Source: Paraburkholderia guartelaensis
Lineage (GTDB): Bacteria > Pseudomonadota > Gammaproteobacteria > Burkholderiales > Burkholderiaceae
NCBI RefSeq assembly: GCF_004353905.1
Contig: NZ_SMOD01000003.1
Coordinates: forward strand, 248,001-312,000
Direction: 5' to 3'
Length of the DNA: 64,000 nucleotides
The position numbers were made by a program, and so were the translations under genes. The notes under the pieces are model-generated. The model was not told the DNA's origin. It ran no database searches and saw only the letters and a list, made by a program, of their open reading frames with translations. This document shows positions 16,814 through 25,668 of this stretch, piece by piece. The number at the start of each line of letters is the position of its first letter. Within the stretch, counting starts at the first letter, position 1.

Positions 16814-17950
16814 TTAGAACGCGTGCGTGATACCCACGCGGGCGACGGCCTGGTTGTCGGTGCCCGAGGGGTTGAAGCCCGTGATCTGCGCGTTGTCCGC
16901 CGAGCCCGCCGCGTGCTGGTACACGCCCATCGCATAGAGCGACGTGCGCTTGGACAGCGCGTACTGGCCGATCAGGTTGACCTGGTGATACTTCGGCGAT
17001 TTGTCGGTGGCGTGGTCCTGGCCCACCGTGTAGGTGTAGCCCGCGCCCACGACGAACGCGGGCGTTACGGCATACGTACCCGCCACTTCGAAGTTCTGGA
17101 AGTGCAGGTCGCCGCTGCCGGTGGCCGAGGCGAAGTCTACGTTCGAGTAGTTCGTCATCAGCTTGAGGCTGCCGATCACATACGACGCGCCGGCCGAAAG
17201 GATGCCCTGGTAGCGTGCGTTGGCGAGCGCGTCGCCGAAGATCGAGTTCACGAAGCTGCCGCCGCTGCCATAACCGGCCACTGCCGTGATCGGATCGTTC
17301 ACGCGCAGGTAGCCCACGCCCGCGCTGAATGAGCCGAGCGTGTAGGCCGCCGCCGCGCTATACGAGGCGTTGTTCGAGAACTGGCCCGCCTGGCCGCCAA
17401 ACGAATAGTGGCCTTCGAACTGGAAGCCGGCGAGCACGGGGCTCACGTACTTCACGGCGTTGTTGACAGGGAACCCGTTGTCGAGGTTGTCCATGTCGTT
17501 CGGGTGTGCGAAATACCAGCCGCCGTAGTTGCCGTTGAGCGAATACGGCTCGATCAGATCGACGGTGGCGTCCCATTGCTTGCCGAAGGTGATCTGGCCA
17601 TATTGATCCGACTTGAAGCCGACATACGCGTTACGCGAAAACGCGAGACCGCCGCCCAGACCGCCCGTCGCCGCGTTGAAGCCGCTTTCGAGCCGGAAGA
17701 TCGCGGCATAGCCGCCGCCCAGGTCTTCGGTGCCGCGCAGACCCCAGCGGCTGCCGGCGGGCACGCCGCTTTGCATCTGCACGAGCTTGCTACCGGTGCC
17801 CGGCACGAGCTGGCCGTTCGCTCCGTTCGCCACGTTGCTGGCGTAGTCAACACCGAGGTCGATGAGGCCGTACAGCGTCACGCTGCTTTGGGCGTGCGCG
17901 CCCGCTGCGGCCAGCGCCAGCGGCAGCGCCGCGAGAATCTTCTTCTTCAT
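16814..17950 (-). CDS. Gram-negative general porin (OmpC-like)
   Basis: The protein has 378 residues. A Sec signal peptide (1-20, ending AAAGAHAQ) is followed by SSVTLYGLIDLGVDYASN, the hallmark start of Burkholderia porins. RWGLRGTEDLGGGYAAIFRLE and the C-terminal VARVGITHAF, whose final Phe is needed for outer-membrane assembly, are present. It should form a 16-strand trimeric channel. AAGGAG sits six bases before the ATG. It lies directly after a betaine-type binding protein gene, suggesting a specialised uptake route through the outer membrane. Confidence 0.93.
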   Translation of the reverse strand: MKKKILAALPLALAAAGAHAQSSVTLYGLIDLGVDYASNVANGANGQLVPGTGSKLVQMQSGVPAGSRWGLRGTEDLGGGYAAIFRLESGFNAATGGLGGGLAFSRNAYVGFKSDQYGQITFGKQWDATVDLIEPYSLNGNYGGWYFAHPNDMDNLDNGFPVNNAVKYVSPVLAGFQFEGHYSFGGQAGQFSNNASYSAAAAYTLGSFSAGVGYLRVNDPITAVAGYGSGGSFVNSIFGDALANARYQGILSAGASYVIGSLKLMTNYSNVDFASATGSGDLHFQNFEVAGTYAVTPAFVVGAGYTYTVGQDHATDKSPKYHQVNLIGQYALSKRTSLYAMGVYQHAAGSADNAQITGFNPSGTDNQAVARVGITHAF

Positions 17951-17968
17951 TTAAGTCTCCTTATCATG

Positions 17969-17987
17969 GGGCCGCATTGCGCGGCCC
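17969..17987. repeat. hairpin just upstream of the porin ribosome-binding site
   Basis: GGGCCGC and GCGGCCC form a perfect 7-bp stem with a 5-base loop in the 82-base gap between the binding-protein and porin genes. It sits a few bases before the AAGGAG site. It could be an mRNA-processing or attenuation point. Confidence 0.5.
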
Positions 17988-18032
17988 GGCTTTTCTCGTT
18001 GGAATCGTTTTATCTCGCGCAGCGCATCGCGC

Positions 18033-19073
18033 TTACGCGCCAAGCGACTTCTGCACCTTCTGCGCGACATCGGCGGGCACCCAGGTCTTCCACATCTCGG
18101 GGTGCTGCTTGAGGAACTTGAGCGCTTCGTCCTGGGCATCGACCTTATGCTCGGTCATGTCGAGAATCGTCGTGTTCAGGAAATCGATGGGGAAGTTCAC
18201 TTTCGAGAAGAAGGCCATCACGTCGGGCTCGGCCTGATAGAACGGTGTCGAAACGCCGATCTTCAGCTGCGAGACCAGATACGACGAGGCGCAGGGCTGT
18301 GCGCTGTTGGCGTCGCGCAGCGTCTTCCAGCATGCTTCGTTGAATGGCGGCATCTTGAGTTGAACGAACTTGTACTTCGCCATCAGCGCGGCCGGCTCCC
18401 AGTAGTAGGTGAGAATCGGCTTGCCGCGCGCGTAGGCCGAGGAGATGGCCGCGTCGAGCGCCGCGCCCGTGCCGGGGCGGAAGTTCGTGTAGGTGTCGTC
18501 GAGCTTGAGCAGCTTGAGCAAGCGCGTATTCACGCGTTCGCAGTCCCAGCCCGAGGGGCAGTTGAGGAAGCGGCCGCGATCCGGTTCCTCGTCATCCACG
18601 AAAAGGCCCTTGTATTTAGGCAGATCGCTCACGGACTGAAGGTCGGGCGCGCTCGCCTTGATGCCGCGCTTCGCGTCGCCGTGCACCACGTAGTCGGGCA
18701 CGTACCAGCCTTCCTTCGTGCCGCCCGGCAGCGTGTCGCCCACGAGCTTGACCGAACCCGCCTTGACAGCGCCTGCGATGATCTCCGAGCGGCCCGTCCA
18801 CTGCTCGGACCAGACCTGCAGGTCGTTGCGCGAGAGCGCCGTTTCGGTGGCCGCCGTGCTGCCGGGCACCGTGTCCGTCTGGCAGCTATACCCGTTCTTG
18901 AGGATGTAGCGCAGCACTTCGCTCGTGAAGTTGCCGCTTTCCCATGTGACGCCCGCGAAGCGCACGGGCTTGCCTGCGCTGCACCAGGTGCCTGCGGCGT
19001 GCGCCGGCAACGCGGCGAGGGCGAGCGGGGCTGCAAGGCAGGCTGCGCGCAAGAGGGTGGTCAGGCTTTTCAT
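18033..19073 (-). CDS. ABC-type substrate-binding protein, glycine betaine/choline (OpuAC) type
   Basis: The protein is 346 residues from the ATG at 19073. The signal peptide ends LALAALPAHA near residue 24. The mature protein has the OpuAC/ProX-type layout, with RFAGVTWESGNFTSEVLRYIL near the start and WSEQWTGR and LTYYWEP later. Those Trp/Tyr residues would supply the aromatic cage for a quaternary amine. Four to six Cys residues suggest disulfides, fitting a periplasmic protein. No permease or ATPase gene is nearby, which is unusual for an ABC binding protein. It lies between an enolase-superfamily enzyme (83 bases upstream) and a porin (82 bases downstream). The ligand is inferred, not shown. 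Confidence 0.85.
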   Translation of the reverse strand: MKSLTTLLRAACLAAPLALAALPAHAAGTWCSAGKPVRFAGVTWESGNFTSEVLRYILKNGYSCQTDTVPGSTAATETALSRNDLQVWSEQWTGRSEIIAGAVKAGSVKLVGDTLPGGTKEGWYVPDYVVHGDAKRGIKASAPDLQSVSDLPKYKGLFVDDEEPDRGRFLNCPSGWDCERVNTRLLKLLKLDDTYTNFRPGTGAALDAAISSAYARGKPILTYYWEPAALMAKYKFVQLKMPPFNEACWKTLRDANSAQPCASSYLVSQLKIGVSTPFYQAEPDVMAFFSKVNFPIDFLNTTILDMTEHKVDAQDEALKFLKQHPEMWKTWVPADVAQKVQKSLGA

Positions 19074-19156
19074 TACGTGTCTCCGTTTTATTGAAATGAT
19101 TCGGAATGCTTCAGATGGGGCTGGCATCTCGTTCGTTGCTGCGGCCCAATGAGTCT

Positions 19157-20287
19157 TTAGTCGTAACGGCTGTCGTGTGCGCGTGTGGCGGCGAGCATGG
19201 CTTCGTCGAGTTCGATGCCAAGGCCGGGCGCATCGCCTAGCTCGATCCAGCCATTCGCGTCGATGTCGATCACGTGCTTGATCGGGAAGTCGCGCCGCGC
19301 CGGCGTCCATTCGGGCGGGTCGTACGGAAACTCGACGAACGGCGCTTGCGCAGCGCCTGCCACGACATGCAGGTTTGCCGCGAGGCCAATGCCGTTGCCC
19401 CACGTATGCGGCGTGAACACCTTGCCGTGCGCCTCGATTTGCGCCGCGAGCCGCCGCGCGCCCTCCATGCCGAGCGTGCAGACGACATCGGGTTGATAAA
19501 CGTCGAGGCAGTCGTGCGCGAGGAGCGCCGCGAATTCGTGTGCGTCACGCGTCATCTCGCCGCCCGCGATCCGCACTTCCGTTTGCTGGCGCAATTGCGC
19601 GTGGCCCGCGTAGTCGCCGCGATGCAGCGGTTCCTCGACCCAGTACACGCGATGCTTTTCGATCTGGCGAATCACGGCGAGCGCTTCGTCGGCGCGCCAC
19701 GGCGCCTGGGTGTCCCACGGCATGCGCCAGCCCTGGTTGCAATCCACCATCAGCTCGATGTTCTCGCCCGCGGCTTCGCGCACGGCGGCGAGCGCGGCGA
19801 GGTCGTCGGCGAGGGTCGGGCGGCCGAAGCGCACCTTGAGCGCCGGGAAGCCGCGCGCGACGGCATGCTCGGCCCACTGCGCCATGCCTTCGAGCGTGCG
19901 ATGCACGCCAGAGGACGCATAGGCCCGCACCCGTTTCGAACGGCCTCCGGCCATTTGCCAGCACGGCTCGCCGCGAATTTTCCCGGCGAGGTCCCAGAGC
20001 GCGACGTCGAGCGGCCAGAGGCGTCCCGCGTGGAAGCTGAGGTTCTCGAGCACCGCCGAATGCCGCGCCAGATCGAGCGGGTCGGCGCCGATGAAGAGGT
20101 CGCGGTAGTCGTCGAAGCCGTACATCGCGTCGCCGGAGCCGATGCCCACGCGGCCTTCGTTGTCTTCCACGCGCACGATCGTCGCCGGGAAGGCGCGCCG
20201 CGGGCGGCTGTCCCACGAGGCGGGGAACGGCGGGTCGAGCGGCAGCCGGTGCTGGCTCACGGTGATGCGTGCGATGCGGTTCGTCAT
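19157..20287 (-). CDS. mandelate racemase/muconate lactonizing enzyme family protein
   Basis: The protein is 376 residues from the ATG at 20287. An N-terminal capping domain (about 1-130) precedes a TIM barrel. The active-site residues of the mandelate-racemase subgroup are visible: K151 in LKVRF (a KxR motif), metal ligands D182 (VDCNQ), E218 (VEEP) and E244 (AGGEM), and a His-Asp pair, H294 (TPHTWG) with D267 (YQPDV). The enzyme should abstract a proton alpha to a carboxylate, so dehydration or epimerisation is expected. Substrate is unknown. The adjacent betaine-type binding protein raises the possibility of a betaine, while sugar acids are the default. It diverges from a MocR gene. Confidence 0.88.
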   Translation of the reverse strand: MTNRIARITVSQHRLPLDPPFPASWDSRPRRAFPATIVRVEDNEGRVGIGSGDAMYGFDDYRDLFIGADPLDLARHSAVLENLSFHAGRLWPLDVALWDLAGKIRGEPCWQMAGGRSKRVRAYASSGVHRTLEGMAQWAEHAVARGFPALKVRFGRPTLADDLAALAAVREAAGENIELMVDCNQGWRMPWDTQAPWRADEALAVIRQIEKHRVYWVEEPLHRGDYAGHAQLRQQTEVRIAGGEMTRDAHEFAALLAHDCLDVYQPDVVCTLGMEGARRLAAQIEAHGKVFTPHTWGNGIGLAANLHVVAGAAQAPFVEFPYDPPEWTPARRDFPIKHVIDIDANGWIELGDAPGLGIELDEAMLAATRAHDSRYD

Positions 20288-20429
20288 GGCGCGTGGGGCG
20301 CCGCCTGGGGGCATGCAGCATGGCGTGGCTTACGTCTGAAGATACGCATGCGGCGCGCCGTGGGGCGGGCGATTGTCTCCTTGGCCTTGTCAGGCGTTAC
20401 GGCATCCTAGAGGGTCAATTTCGTGCACT

Positions 20430-20453
20430 CAATGAAGTCAATTGAAGTAAATG
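20430..20453. promoter_or_regulatory. direct-repeat operator candidate, MocR/enolase intergenic region
   Basis: TGAAGT occurs at 20433-20438 and 20443-20448, exactly one helical turn apart, inside the larger repeats CAATGAAGT and CAATTGAAGT. It lies in the 251-base region between two divergent genes. MocR regulators typically bind such direct repeats. Confidence 0.45.
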
Positions 20454-20538
20454 ACAGCCTTCATTTCCGAGGATTGGGCGCGATAATGACGCAGCCGTCG
20501 CGCCGTGCCGCGGCGTGCACTTCTCCTTCGGGAAAACC

Positions 20539-21993
20539 ATGAATGGCTGGATGCCCACGCTCTCGCGCAGCAGCGAACCCAAGTACCGGGCGATCGCCCA
20601 GGCCTATTCACAGGCCATTCACGGCGGCCAGATGCTGCCCGGAGAAAAGCTGCCCGCGCACAGGCTGCTCGCGAAGAAGCTCAGCGTCACGACGGGCACG
20701 GTAAGCCGTGCTTATGCGGAGCTGGAGCGCGGCGGTCTCGTGGTGGCGCGCGTGGGCGACGGCACCTATGTGGCAGAGCCCGATGCTGACGGCGCGCGCA
20801 TCCAGGACCGCACGCGCACCGCGCCCGAGTCCAGCGAGCGGGCCGCCGCCGCGCAGGTCACGCCGGGTGCGCCGGGCGTCCATGCTCCGGGACGCCTGAT
20901 CGATCTCGGCCAGAACGTACCGATGCCGACCGACGAAGCCTTCCTGCTGACCCAGACCTTGCGCGAACTGGCCGCCGACGAGCGGCTCGCGGGCGAACTG
21001 CTGCTTTATCAGCCCGAAGGCGGGCGCCGCTCGCACCGCGAGGCGGGTGCGCGCTGGCTCGCGCGCATGGGCTGCACGGTGGCCGCCGAGCGTGTGCTGG
21101 TGACGCAGGGCGCGCAGCATGGTCTTGCGTGTGTGTTGCGCGCGGTACTGCGGCCAGGCGACACGATTTTCGCCGAGGCGTTGAGTTATCCCGGCATCGT
21201 CGCGCTCGCGCGGCAGTTGCGCTTGAATCTCGTCGGCATCGAAATCGACGAGGAAGGCATCGTGCCCGCCGCGCTCGAACGCGCGTGCGGACTGCTCGCC
21301 CCGCGCGCGCTCTTTTGTGTGCCGACGCTGCACAACCCGACCACGGCGACACTCTCCGAAGCGCGCCGCGCGCAGATCGCCGAGATTGCCGTGCGCCATC
21401 ACCTCGTCGTGATCGAGGACCTCGTGCCCGCCGCGTTGCTCGATGCGCCGCCCACGCCGCTCGCCGCGCGGCTGCCCGAGCATGGCATCGTCATCAGCAG
21501 TCTTTCGAAGGCGGTTGCGCCGGGCCTGCGCGTGGGCTATGTGCAGGCGCCGCAGGACTGGGTCGGCAAGATCCTCGCGGTGATACGCAGCGACTGCTGG
21601 ATGACGTCGCCGCTCGCGGCGGAGATCGCGGCGCGCTGGATCGTGGATGGCGAGGTCGATCGGCTCGTCGCGCAGCAGCGTGCGCAAGTGGACGCGCGCC
21701 ATGCGATCGCCGCCGAGGTGCTGGCGGACTGGACGTATCGCACCGATCCGGCGAGCCCGCATCTCTGGCTGCCGCTCGCCGAGCCCTGGCGCGCCGCCGA
21801 ATTTTCCGCAGCGCTGCGTCAGGCCGGCGTGCTCGCGAAAACGGCGGACAGCTTCGTGATCGGCCGCGGGTCGGCGCCGCACGCGGTGCGCTTGAGCCTC
21901 GGCGGCGCGCGCAGCCATGAGGCGCTGCGAGAAGGGCTCGAGTTGCTCGCGCGCACGCTGCGTAACGGGCCGGAAGGCCTTTATTCCGCGTGA
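20539..21993 (+). CDS. MocR-type regulator (GntR HTH fused to aminotransferase domain)
   Basis: The protein is 484 residues from the ATG at 20539. A GntR winged helix (about 12-78) contains KYRAIAQAYSQAIHGGQMLPGEKLPA and TTGTVSRAYAELERGG. A linker leads to a fold-type I aminotransferase domain (about 110-480) with the PLP lysine K324 in SLSKAVAPGLRVGY. These proteins use PLP or a PLP-amino acid adduct as effector rather than as an active enzyme. Divergence from the enolase operon suggests that operon as target. A GTG at 20515 would add eight residues and is less likely. Confidence 0.9.
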   Translation: MNGWMPTLSRSSEPKYRAIAQAYSQAIHGGQMLPGEKLPAHRLLAKKLSVTTGTVSRAYAELERGGLVVARVGDGTYVAEPDADGARIQDRTRTAPESSERAAAAQVTPGAPGVHAPGRLIDLGQNVPMPTDEAFLLTQTLRELAADERLAGELLLYQPEGGRRSHREAGARWLARMGCTVAAERVLVTQGAQHGLACVLRAVLRPGDTIFAEALSYPGIVALARQLRLNLVGIEIDEEGIVPAALERACGLLAPRALFCVPTLHNPTTATLSEARRAQIAEIAVRHHLVVIEDLVPAALLDAPPTPLAARLPEHGIVISSLSKAVAPGLRVGYVQAPQDWVGKILAVIRSDCWMTSPLAAEIAARWIVDGEVDRLVAQQRAQVDARHAIAAEVLADWTYRTDPASPHLWLPLAEPWRAAEFSAALRQAGVLAKTADSFVIGRGSAPHAVRLSLGGARSHEALREGLELLARTLRNGPEGLYSA

Positions 21994-22019
21994 CGGCCGC
22001 CCTTTAGCTTCGCGCGGCG

Positions 22020-22946
22020 TTACTCCGCGATGAACGAGACCGTGCGCTTGCGCCGCTCATCGACCGAAAGCGCGAACACATCGGGCCGCGCGTAGTGGCC
22101 CACCACATCGAAATCGTAGCGGGCGCGCGTGAGTTCGTCGGTATCGATCTCGGCGACGACTAGTCCGGTTTCACCGCGCAGCGGGCCGGCCAGCACATCG
22201 CCTAGCGGCCCGACGATCAGGCTGCCGCCATTGATGAGCGGCCGATTCTCGTCCCAGCCCGGCACCTCGACGCCGAGCGCCGCGGGCGAAGGCTGCACCT
22301 GGCACGCGCTGATCACGAAGCACCGTCCTTCGTGCGCGATATGGCGCATGGAGCACTGCCAGATGTCGCGTTCGTCGACGGTGGGCGCGCACCAGATCTG
22401 CACGCCCTTCGCGTACATCGCCGTGCGCAACAGCGGCATGTGGTTTTCCCAGCAGATGGCCGCGCCCGCGACGCCGGATTCCGTGCGAACGGTGGGCAGC
22501 GTCGAGCCGTCGCCCTGGCCCCAGATGAGCCGTTCCGTGCCCGTCGGCATGAGCTTGCGATGCTTCGCCACGAGCCCTTCGCCCGGATTGAAGAACAGCG
22601 CCGTGCAAAAGAGCGTGCTACCGTCGCGCTCGATCACGCCGATCACGAGCGACGCGCCGCAACGCGTCGAAAGCTCCGCGAGCGCTTCGGTTTCCGCGCC
22701 GGGCACGTCGACCGCATTCTCGTAGTAGCGCGCGAATGCCTCGCGGCCTTCGGGCAAGCGGTAGCCGAGGCGCGTGCCGAATATTTCTCCCTTCGGGTAG
22801 CCGCCGAGCAACGCCTCGGGCATGACGACGAGCTTCGCGCCCGAGGCGCGGATCTGCGCTTCGAAAGAGAGAATCTGTTCCAGCGTTTGCGCTTTGCCGG
22901 CGGCGGACGATCCGATCTGCAGCGCGGCGACTTTCGACTTGGCCAT
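22020..22946 (-). CDS. nitrilase (carbon-nitrogen hydrolase family)
   Basis: The protein is 308 residues from the ATG at 22946. The catalytic triad of the nitrilase superfamily is complete: E44 ([13 protein letters not shown]), K131 (KHRKLMPTG) and C165 ([10 protein letters not shown]). GGYPKG and [10 protein letters not shown] are typical of true nitrilases (branch 1), which turn nitriles into acids and ammonia, rather than amidases. The length fits. It diverges from a LysR gene with 78 bases between starts and lies in a neighbourhood with a Rieske oxygenase. Confidence 0.9.
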   Translation of the reverse strand: MAKSKVAALQIGSSAAGKAQTLEQILSFEAQIRASGAKLVVMPEALLGGYPKGEIFGTRLGYRLPEGREAFARYYENAVDVPGAETEALAELSTRCGASLVIGVIERDGSTLFCTALFFNPGEGLVAKHRKLMPTGTERLIWGQGDGSTLPTVRTESGVAGAAICWENHMPLLRTAMYAKGVQIWCAPTVDERDIWQCSMRHIAHEGRCFVISACQVQPSPAALGVEVPGWDENRPLINGGSLIVGPLGDVLAGPLRGETGLVVAEIDTDELTRARYDFDVVGHYARPDVFALSVDERRKRTVSFIAE

Positions 22947-23006
22947 GATGGCTCCCAGGGGTTGGACTGCCCACATCTTTCCACGGCGATAAAATCGCGA
23001 GAACGT

Positions 23007-23026
23007 ATATCGATACTATGTGATAT
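23007..23026. promoter_or_regulatory. LysR-box-like inverted repeat at nitrilase/LysR divergence
   Basis: ATATC and GATAT are separated by ten bases, giving the ATC-N10-GAT layout close to classical LysR/NodD boxes (ATC-N9-GAT). The element overlaps the LysR start codon and lies about 60 bases upstream of the nitrilase. Confidence 0.4.
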
Positions 23027-23936
23027 GAACCAGTTTGATATCGCCGGCGTGGACCTGAATCTGCTGAAAATATTCGAGGCGCTGTTCGAAGAGGGCGGCG
23101 CGAGCCGCGCCGCGATTCGCCTCGATATGACGCAGTCGGCCGTGAGCGCGGCGCTCAGGCGGCTGCGCGCGCTCTATGCGGACACGCTGTTCGTGCGCAC
23201 CGGCCGCGGGCTCGCGCCGACCTCGCGTGCGCAGGAACTCAAGCCCGTGATCAGCGAAGCGCTCGACCGTTGCCGCCATAGCCTCGCGATCGCCTCGCCC
23301 GATGCCACCACGTTTCACGGTCGCGCGGTTTCCATCGGGCTTTCGGACGACTTCGAAGTGGCTTTCGGCCGGCGCATCATCGAAACGCTGGAAACCAGCG
23401 CGCCGGGTCTGCGCATCATCTTTCGCCAGACGCACAGCCAGATCGTCGCCGATGCGCTTGCCAATCAGGACATGGATCTCGCCGTCGCGGCGGGCGGCTT
23501 CGCTTCGCGCGGGCTGAGTCACCGCGTGCTTGGCGAAGGCAGCTACGCGTGCCTCGTCGACGACGCACCGCGCACGCCGCGGCGTTTGACGCTCAGCGAT
23601 TACGTGTCGAGAGGGCATATCCTGGTGTCGTCGGGCGGCGTGGTCGGGATCGTCGACGAAGGGCTCGCCGCGCGGGGCCTGAAGCGTAATGTCGTGGCCT
23701 CGACGACGCATTTCGCCGCGTTGCCCTTTCTGCTCAAGGGCACGCGCAGCGTCGCCACGATTCCGCGCCACGCGGCCGAGGCGATCGCGCGCGTGGCGGG
23801 CCTGAAGCTGCTCGCGTGTCCGGTCGATCTGCCGCGCTATCCCGTGGAGCTCGGGTGGCGCAACAGTTCGCTGCGCGACGCCGCCATCGTCAAGGTCCAG
23901 GCCGCCATCATCGCGTGCTTTCCGGCTAAACACTGA
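23025..23936 (+). CDS. LysR-family regulator
   Basis: The protein is 303 residues. The start is the ATG at 23025, giving MNQFDIAGVDLNLLKIFEALFEEGGASRAA; the frame stays open far upstream but that part is antisense to the nitrilase. DMTQSAVSAALRRLRALYADTLFVRTGRG shows the NodD/NahR-type HTH. That subgroup often responds to aromatic compounds and activates catabolic genes. Likely targets are the divergent nitrilase and perhaps the downstream Rieske oxygenase, 126 bases away on the same strand. Confidence 0.88.
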   Translation: MNQFDIAGVDLNLLKIFEALFEEGGASRAAIRLDMTQSAVSAALRRLRALYADTLFVRTGRGLAPTSRAQELKPVISEALDRCRHSLAIASPDATTFHGRAVSIGLSDDFEVAFGRRIIETLETSAPGLRIIFRQTHSQIVADALANQDMDLAVAAGGFASRGLSHRVLGEGSYACLVDDAPRTPRRLTLSDYVSRGHILVSSGGVVGIVDEGLAARGLKRNVVASTTHFAALPFLLKGTRSVATIPRHAAEAIARVAGLKLLACPVDLPRYPVELGWRNSSLRDAAIVKVQAAIIACFPAKH

Positions 23937-24008
23937 TCGACACGCACGCGCCATTCGCGTTGAATGATCGGGCACGAGATTTGCGTCGAAGTATCGATTT
24001 CCCAGAAC

Positions 24009-24035
24009 GACGATAACGACGATAACGACGATATC
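24009..24035 (+). repeat. 9-bp tandem repeat in the Rieske gene leader
   Basis: GACGATAAC occurs at 24009-24017 and 24018-24026, with a third near-copy (GACGATATC) at 24027-24035. It sits just before the AAGGAG ribosome-binding site at 24048-24053. Confidence 0.8.
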
Positions 24036-24062
24036 GACGGACTCGACAAGGAGTTTCTCCGC

Positions 24063-25172
24063 ATGCGCGCAATGCCTTTCCCCGACGGCTATACGATCGA
24101 GTCACATTTGCAAGAACCGCGCGACCTGCGGCGAGTGCCCATTCATCCCGACCACTGGTATCCGCTTGCCTGGTCGCGCGAAGTGAAGCCTGGCAAGACG
24201 CTGGGCACGCATTTCGCCGGCGAGCCCATCGTGCTCTTTCGCACCGCATCCGGCGCGGTGCACGCGCTCGAAGACCGCTGCGCGCATCGCCAGGTGCCGC
24301 TGCATGCGGGCGTGGTGGAGGGCGAGTCGCTGCGCTGCGGCTACCACGGCTGGACCTACGACTGCTCTGGCCAATGCGTGGACGTGCCTTACCTCGGCAG
24401 GGAGCGCCTGCCCAACGGCGTGCGCGCCTATCCGTGCCGCGAGGCGCACGGCATGATCTTCGTCTTTCCCGGCAACGCCACGCTCGCCGAAGCAACTCCG
24501 CTGCCCGTGCTGGATTCGGTCACGGACAAGGCATACAAGACGCGCCGCTTCGGGCGCGAGGTGAAGTGCCACTACTCGTTCATGCACGAGAACCTGATGG
24601 ACATGAATCACCAGTTTCTGCACCGCCGACAGATGGGGCAGATGCGGGCGCGCTCGCTTGGCCGGCGGCGCGGCGAGAGTTCCATCGAAGTGGACTACAC
24701 GTTCGCGCGCATGGCGGGCAAGCAGCCCGCCGGTGAGGCGCTCGTGTTTGGCGCGAGCAAGAACCGCGCGAACCCGAGCGACCAGAGCGTGATGACGATC
24801 CGCACGGAATATCCGTATCAAACGCTGAAAATACGCTCGGGCGACGACTCGCTCCTCATGGACCTGTGGATCGTTTATGTGCCGCTCGACGCGCGCCAGC
24901 GCACGAACCGGACTTTTGGACTCCTTTCGGTCCGCAGGCCCTCTATTCCGTTCCTGCTCGACGCGGCGTGGCCGCTGCTGGTCTGGTTCACGGAGCGCAT
25001 TTTCAAGGAAGACCGCACCATCGTCGAACTCGAACAGGCCGCGCACGACAACCAGGGAGCGGACTGGAATCACGAGGTGTTTCCCGTCATCAACGAATTG
25101 CGCGACCTGCTGCGCGATTGCGGCGAGCGCACCGTGATTCCCATTCGCGAGATTAGCGAAGCCGATGCCTGA
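24063..25172 (+). CDS. Rieske non-heme iron oxygenase, alpha subunit
   Basis: The protein is 369 residues from the ATG at 24063, nine bases after AAGGAG. The Rieske [2Fe-2S] ligands are complete: C73-x-H75 and C92-x2-H95. The catalytic domain holds the mononuclear iron motif ENLMDMNHQFLH (D180, H183, H187). The H-to-H spacing is three residues instead of the usual four, as far as I can count. It resembles vanillate- or phenylpropionate-type oxygenases that hydroxylate or demethylate. No reductase or ferredoxin gene is adjacent, so electrons must come from elsewhere. Substrate unknown. Confidence 0.88.
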   Translation: MRAMPFPDGYTIESHLQEPRDLRRVPIHPDHWYPLAWSREVKPGKTLGTHFAGEPIVLFRTASGAVHALEDRCAHRQVPLHAGVVEGESLRCGYHGWTYDCSGQCVDVPYLGRERLPNGVRAYPCREAHGMIFVFPGNATLAEATPLPVLDSVTDKAYKTRRFGREVKCHYSFMHENLMDMNHQFLHRRQMGQMRARSLGRRRGESSIEVDYTFARMAGKQPAGEALVFGASKNRANPSDQSVMTIRTEYPYQTLKIRSGDDSLLMDLWIVYVPLDARQRTNRTFGLLSVRRPSIPFLLDAAWPLLVWFTERIFKEDRTIVELEQAAHDNQGADWNHEVFPVINELRDLLRDCGERTVIPIREISEADA

Positions 25173-25195
25173 GGCGAAGGCGCCTTGCGCTCGCG

Positions 25196-25603
25196 TCAGG
25201 CCGTTTTTCTGGCGCGCGGCTTTGCAGGCGCTTTTTTCTTCGCGTTGCCCTGATTGAATTCGATCGCCGCGCGAATGAGCGCTGTGAGCGCGCGTTTGTC
25301 GACCTTGTCACCTTCGAGATAGTCGATAGCGCGTCGCGCGTTGCCGTCGAGCCCCGCGTTGAACAGCTTCTTCGGGTCGGGCAGGCTCGCGCCGTACAGG
25401 AACGTGAGCTTCACCTTCCCCTTGTGCGCATTGCCCACGGCGATCATGCCGTCCCGATACCACACAGGGCTGCCCATGTATTTCCATTCCTCGACGATCG
25501 CCGGGTCGGCAGCGAGAATGGCCTCGCGCATCGCGACGAAGGTTTCGCGGCGCCAGTCGGTGAGTTCCGCGATTAGCTGGTCAATCCGTTCCGATGGGGT
25601 CAT
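25196..25603 (-). CDS. DUF1801 domain-containing protein
   Basis: The protein is 135 residues from the ATG at 25603. The DUF1801/YdhG-like core includes VEEWKYMGSPVWYRDGMIAVGNAHKGKVKLTF and GASLPDPKKLFN. The C-terminus is a basic tail rich in Lys, Ala and Arg. Function in this family is unproven; the fold is small, soluble and cytosolic. It is convergent with the Rieske oxygenase (23-base gap) and 65 bases downstream of the LrgB gene on the same strand. Confidence 0.85.
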   Translation of the reverse strand: MTPSERIDQLIAELTDWRRETFVAMREAILAADPAIVEEWKYMGSPVWYRDGMIAVGNAHKGKVKLTFLYGASLPDPKKLFNAGLDGNARRAIDYLEGDKVDKRALTALIRAAIEFNQGNAKKKAPAKPRARKTA

Positions 25604-25668
25604 TCGTTCTCCGTGCCTTGGATAACTTCCTGTTGTCGGGCAATCAGGATCGTAATGTAGCACTGAGG

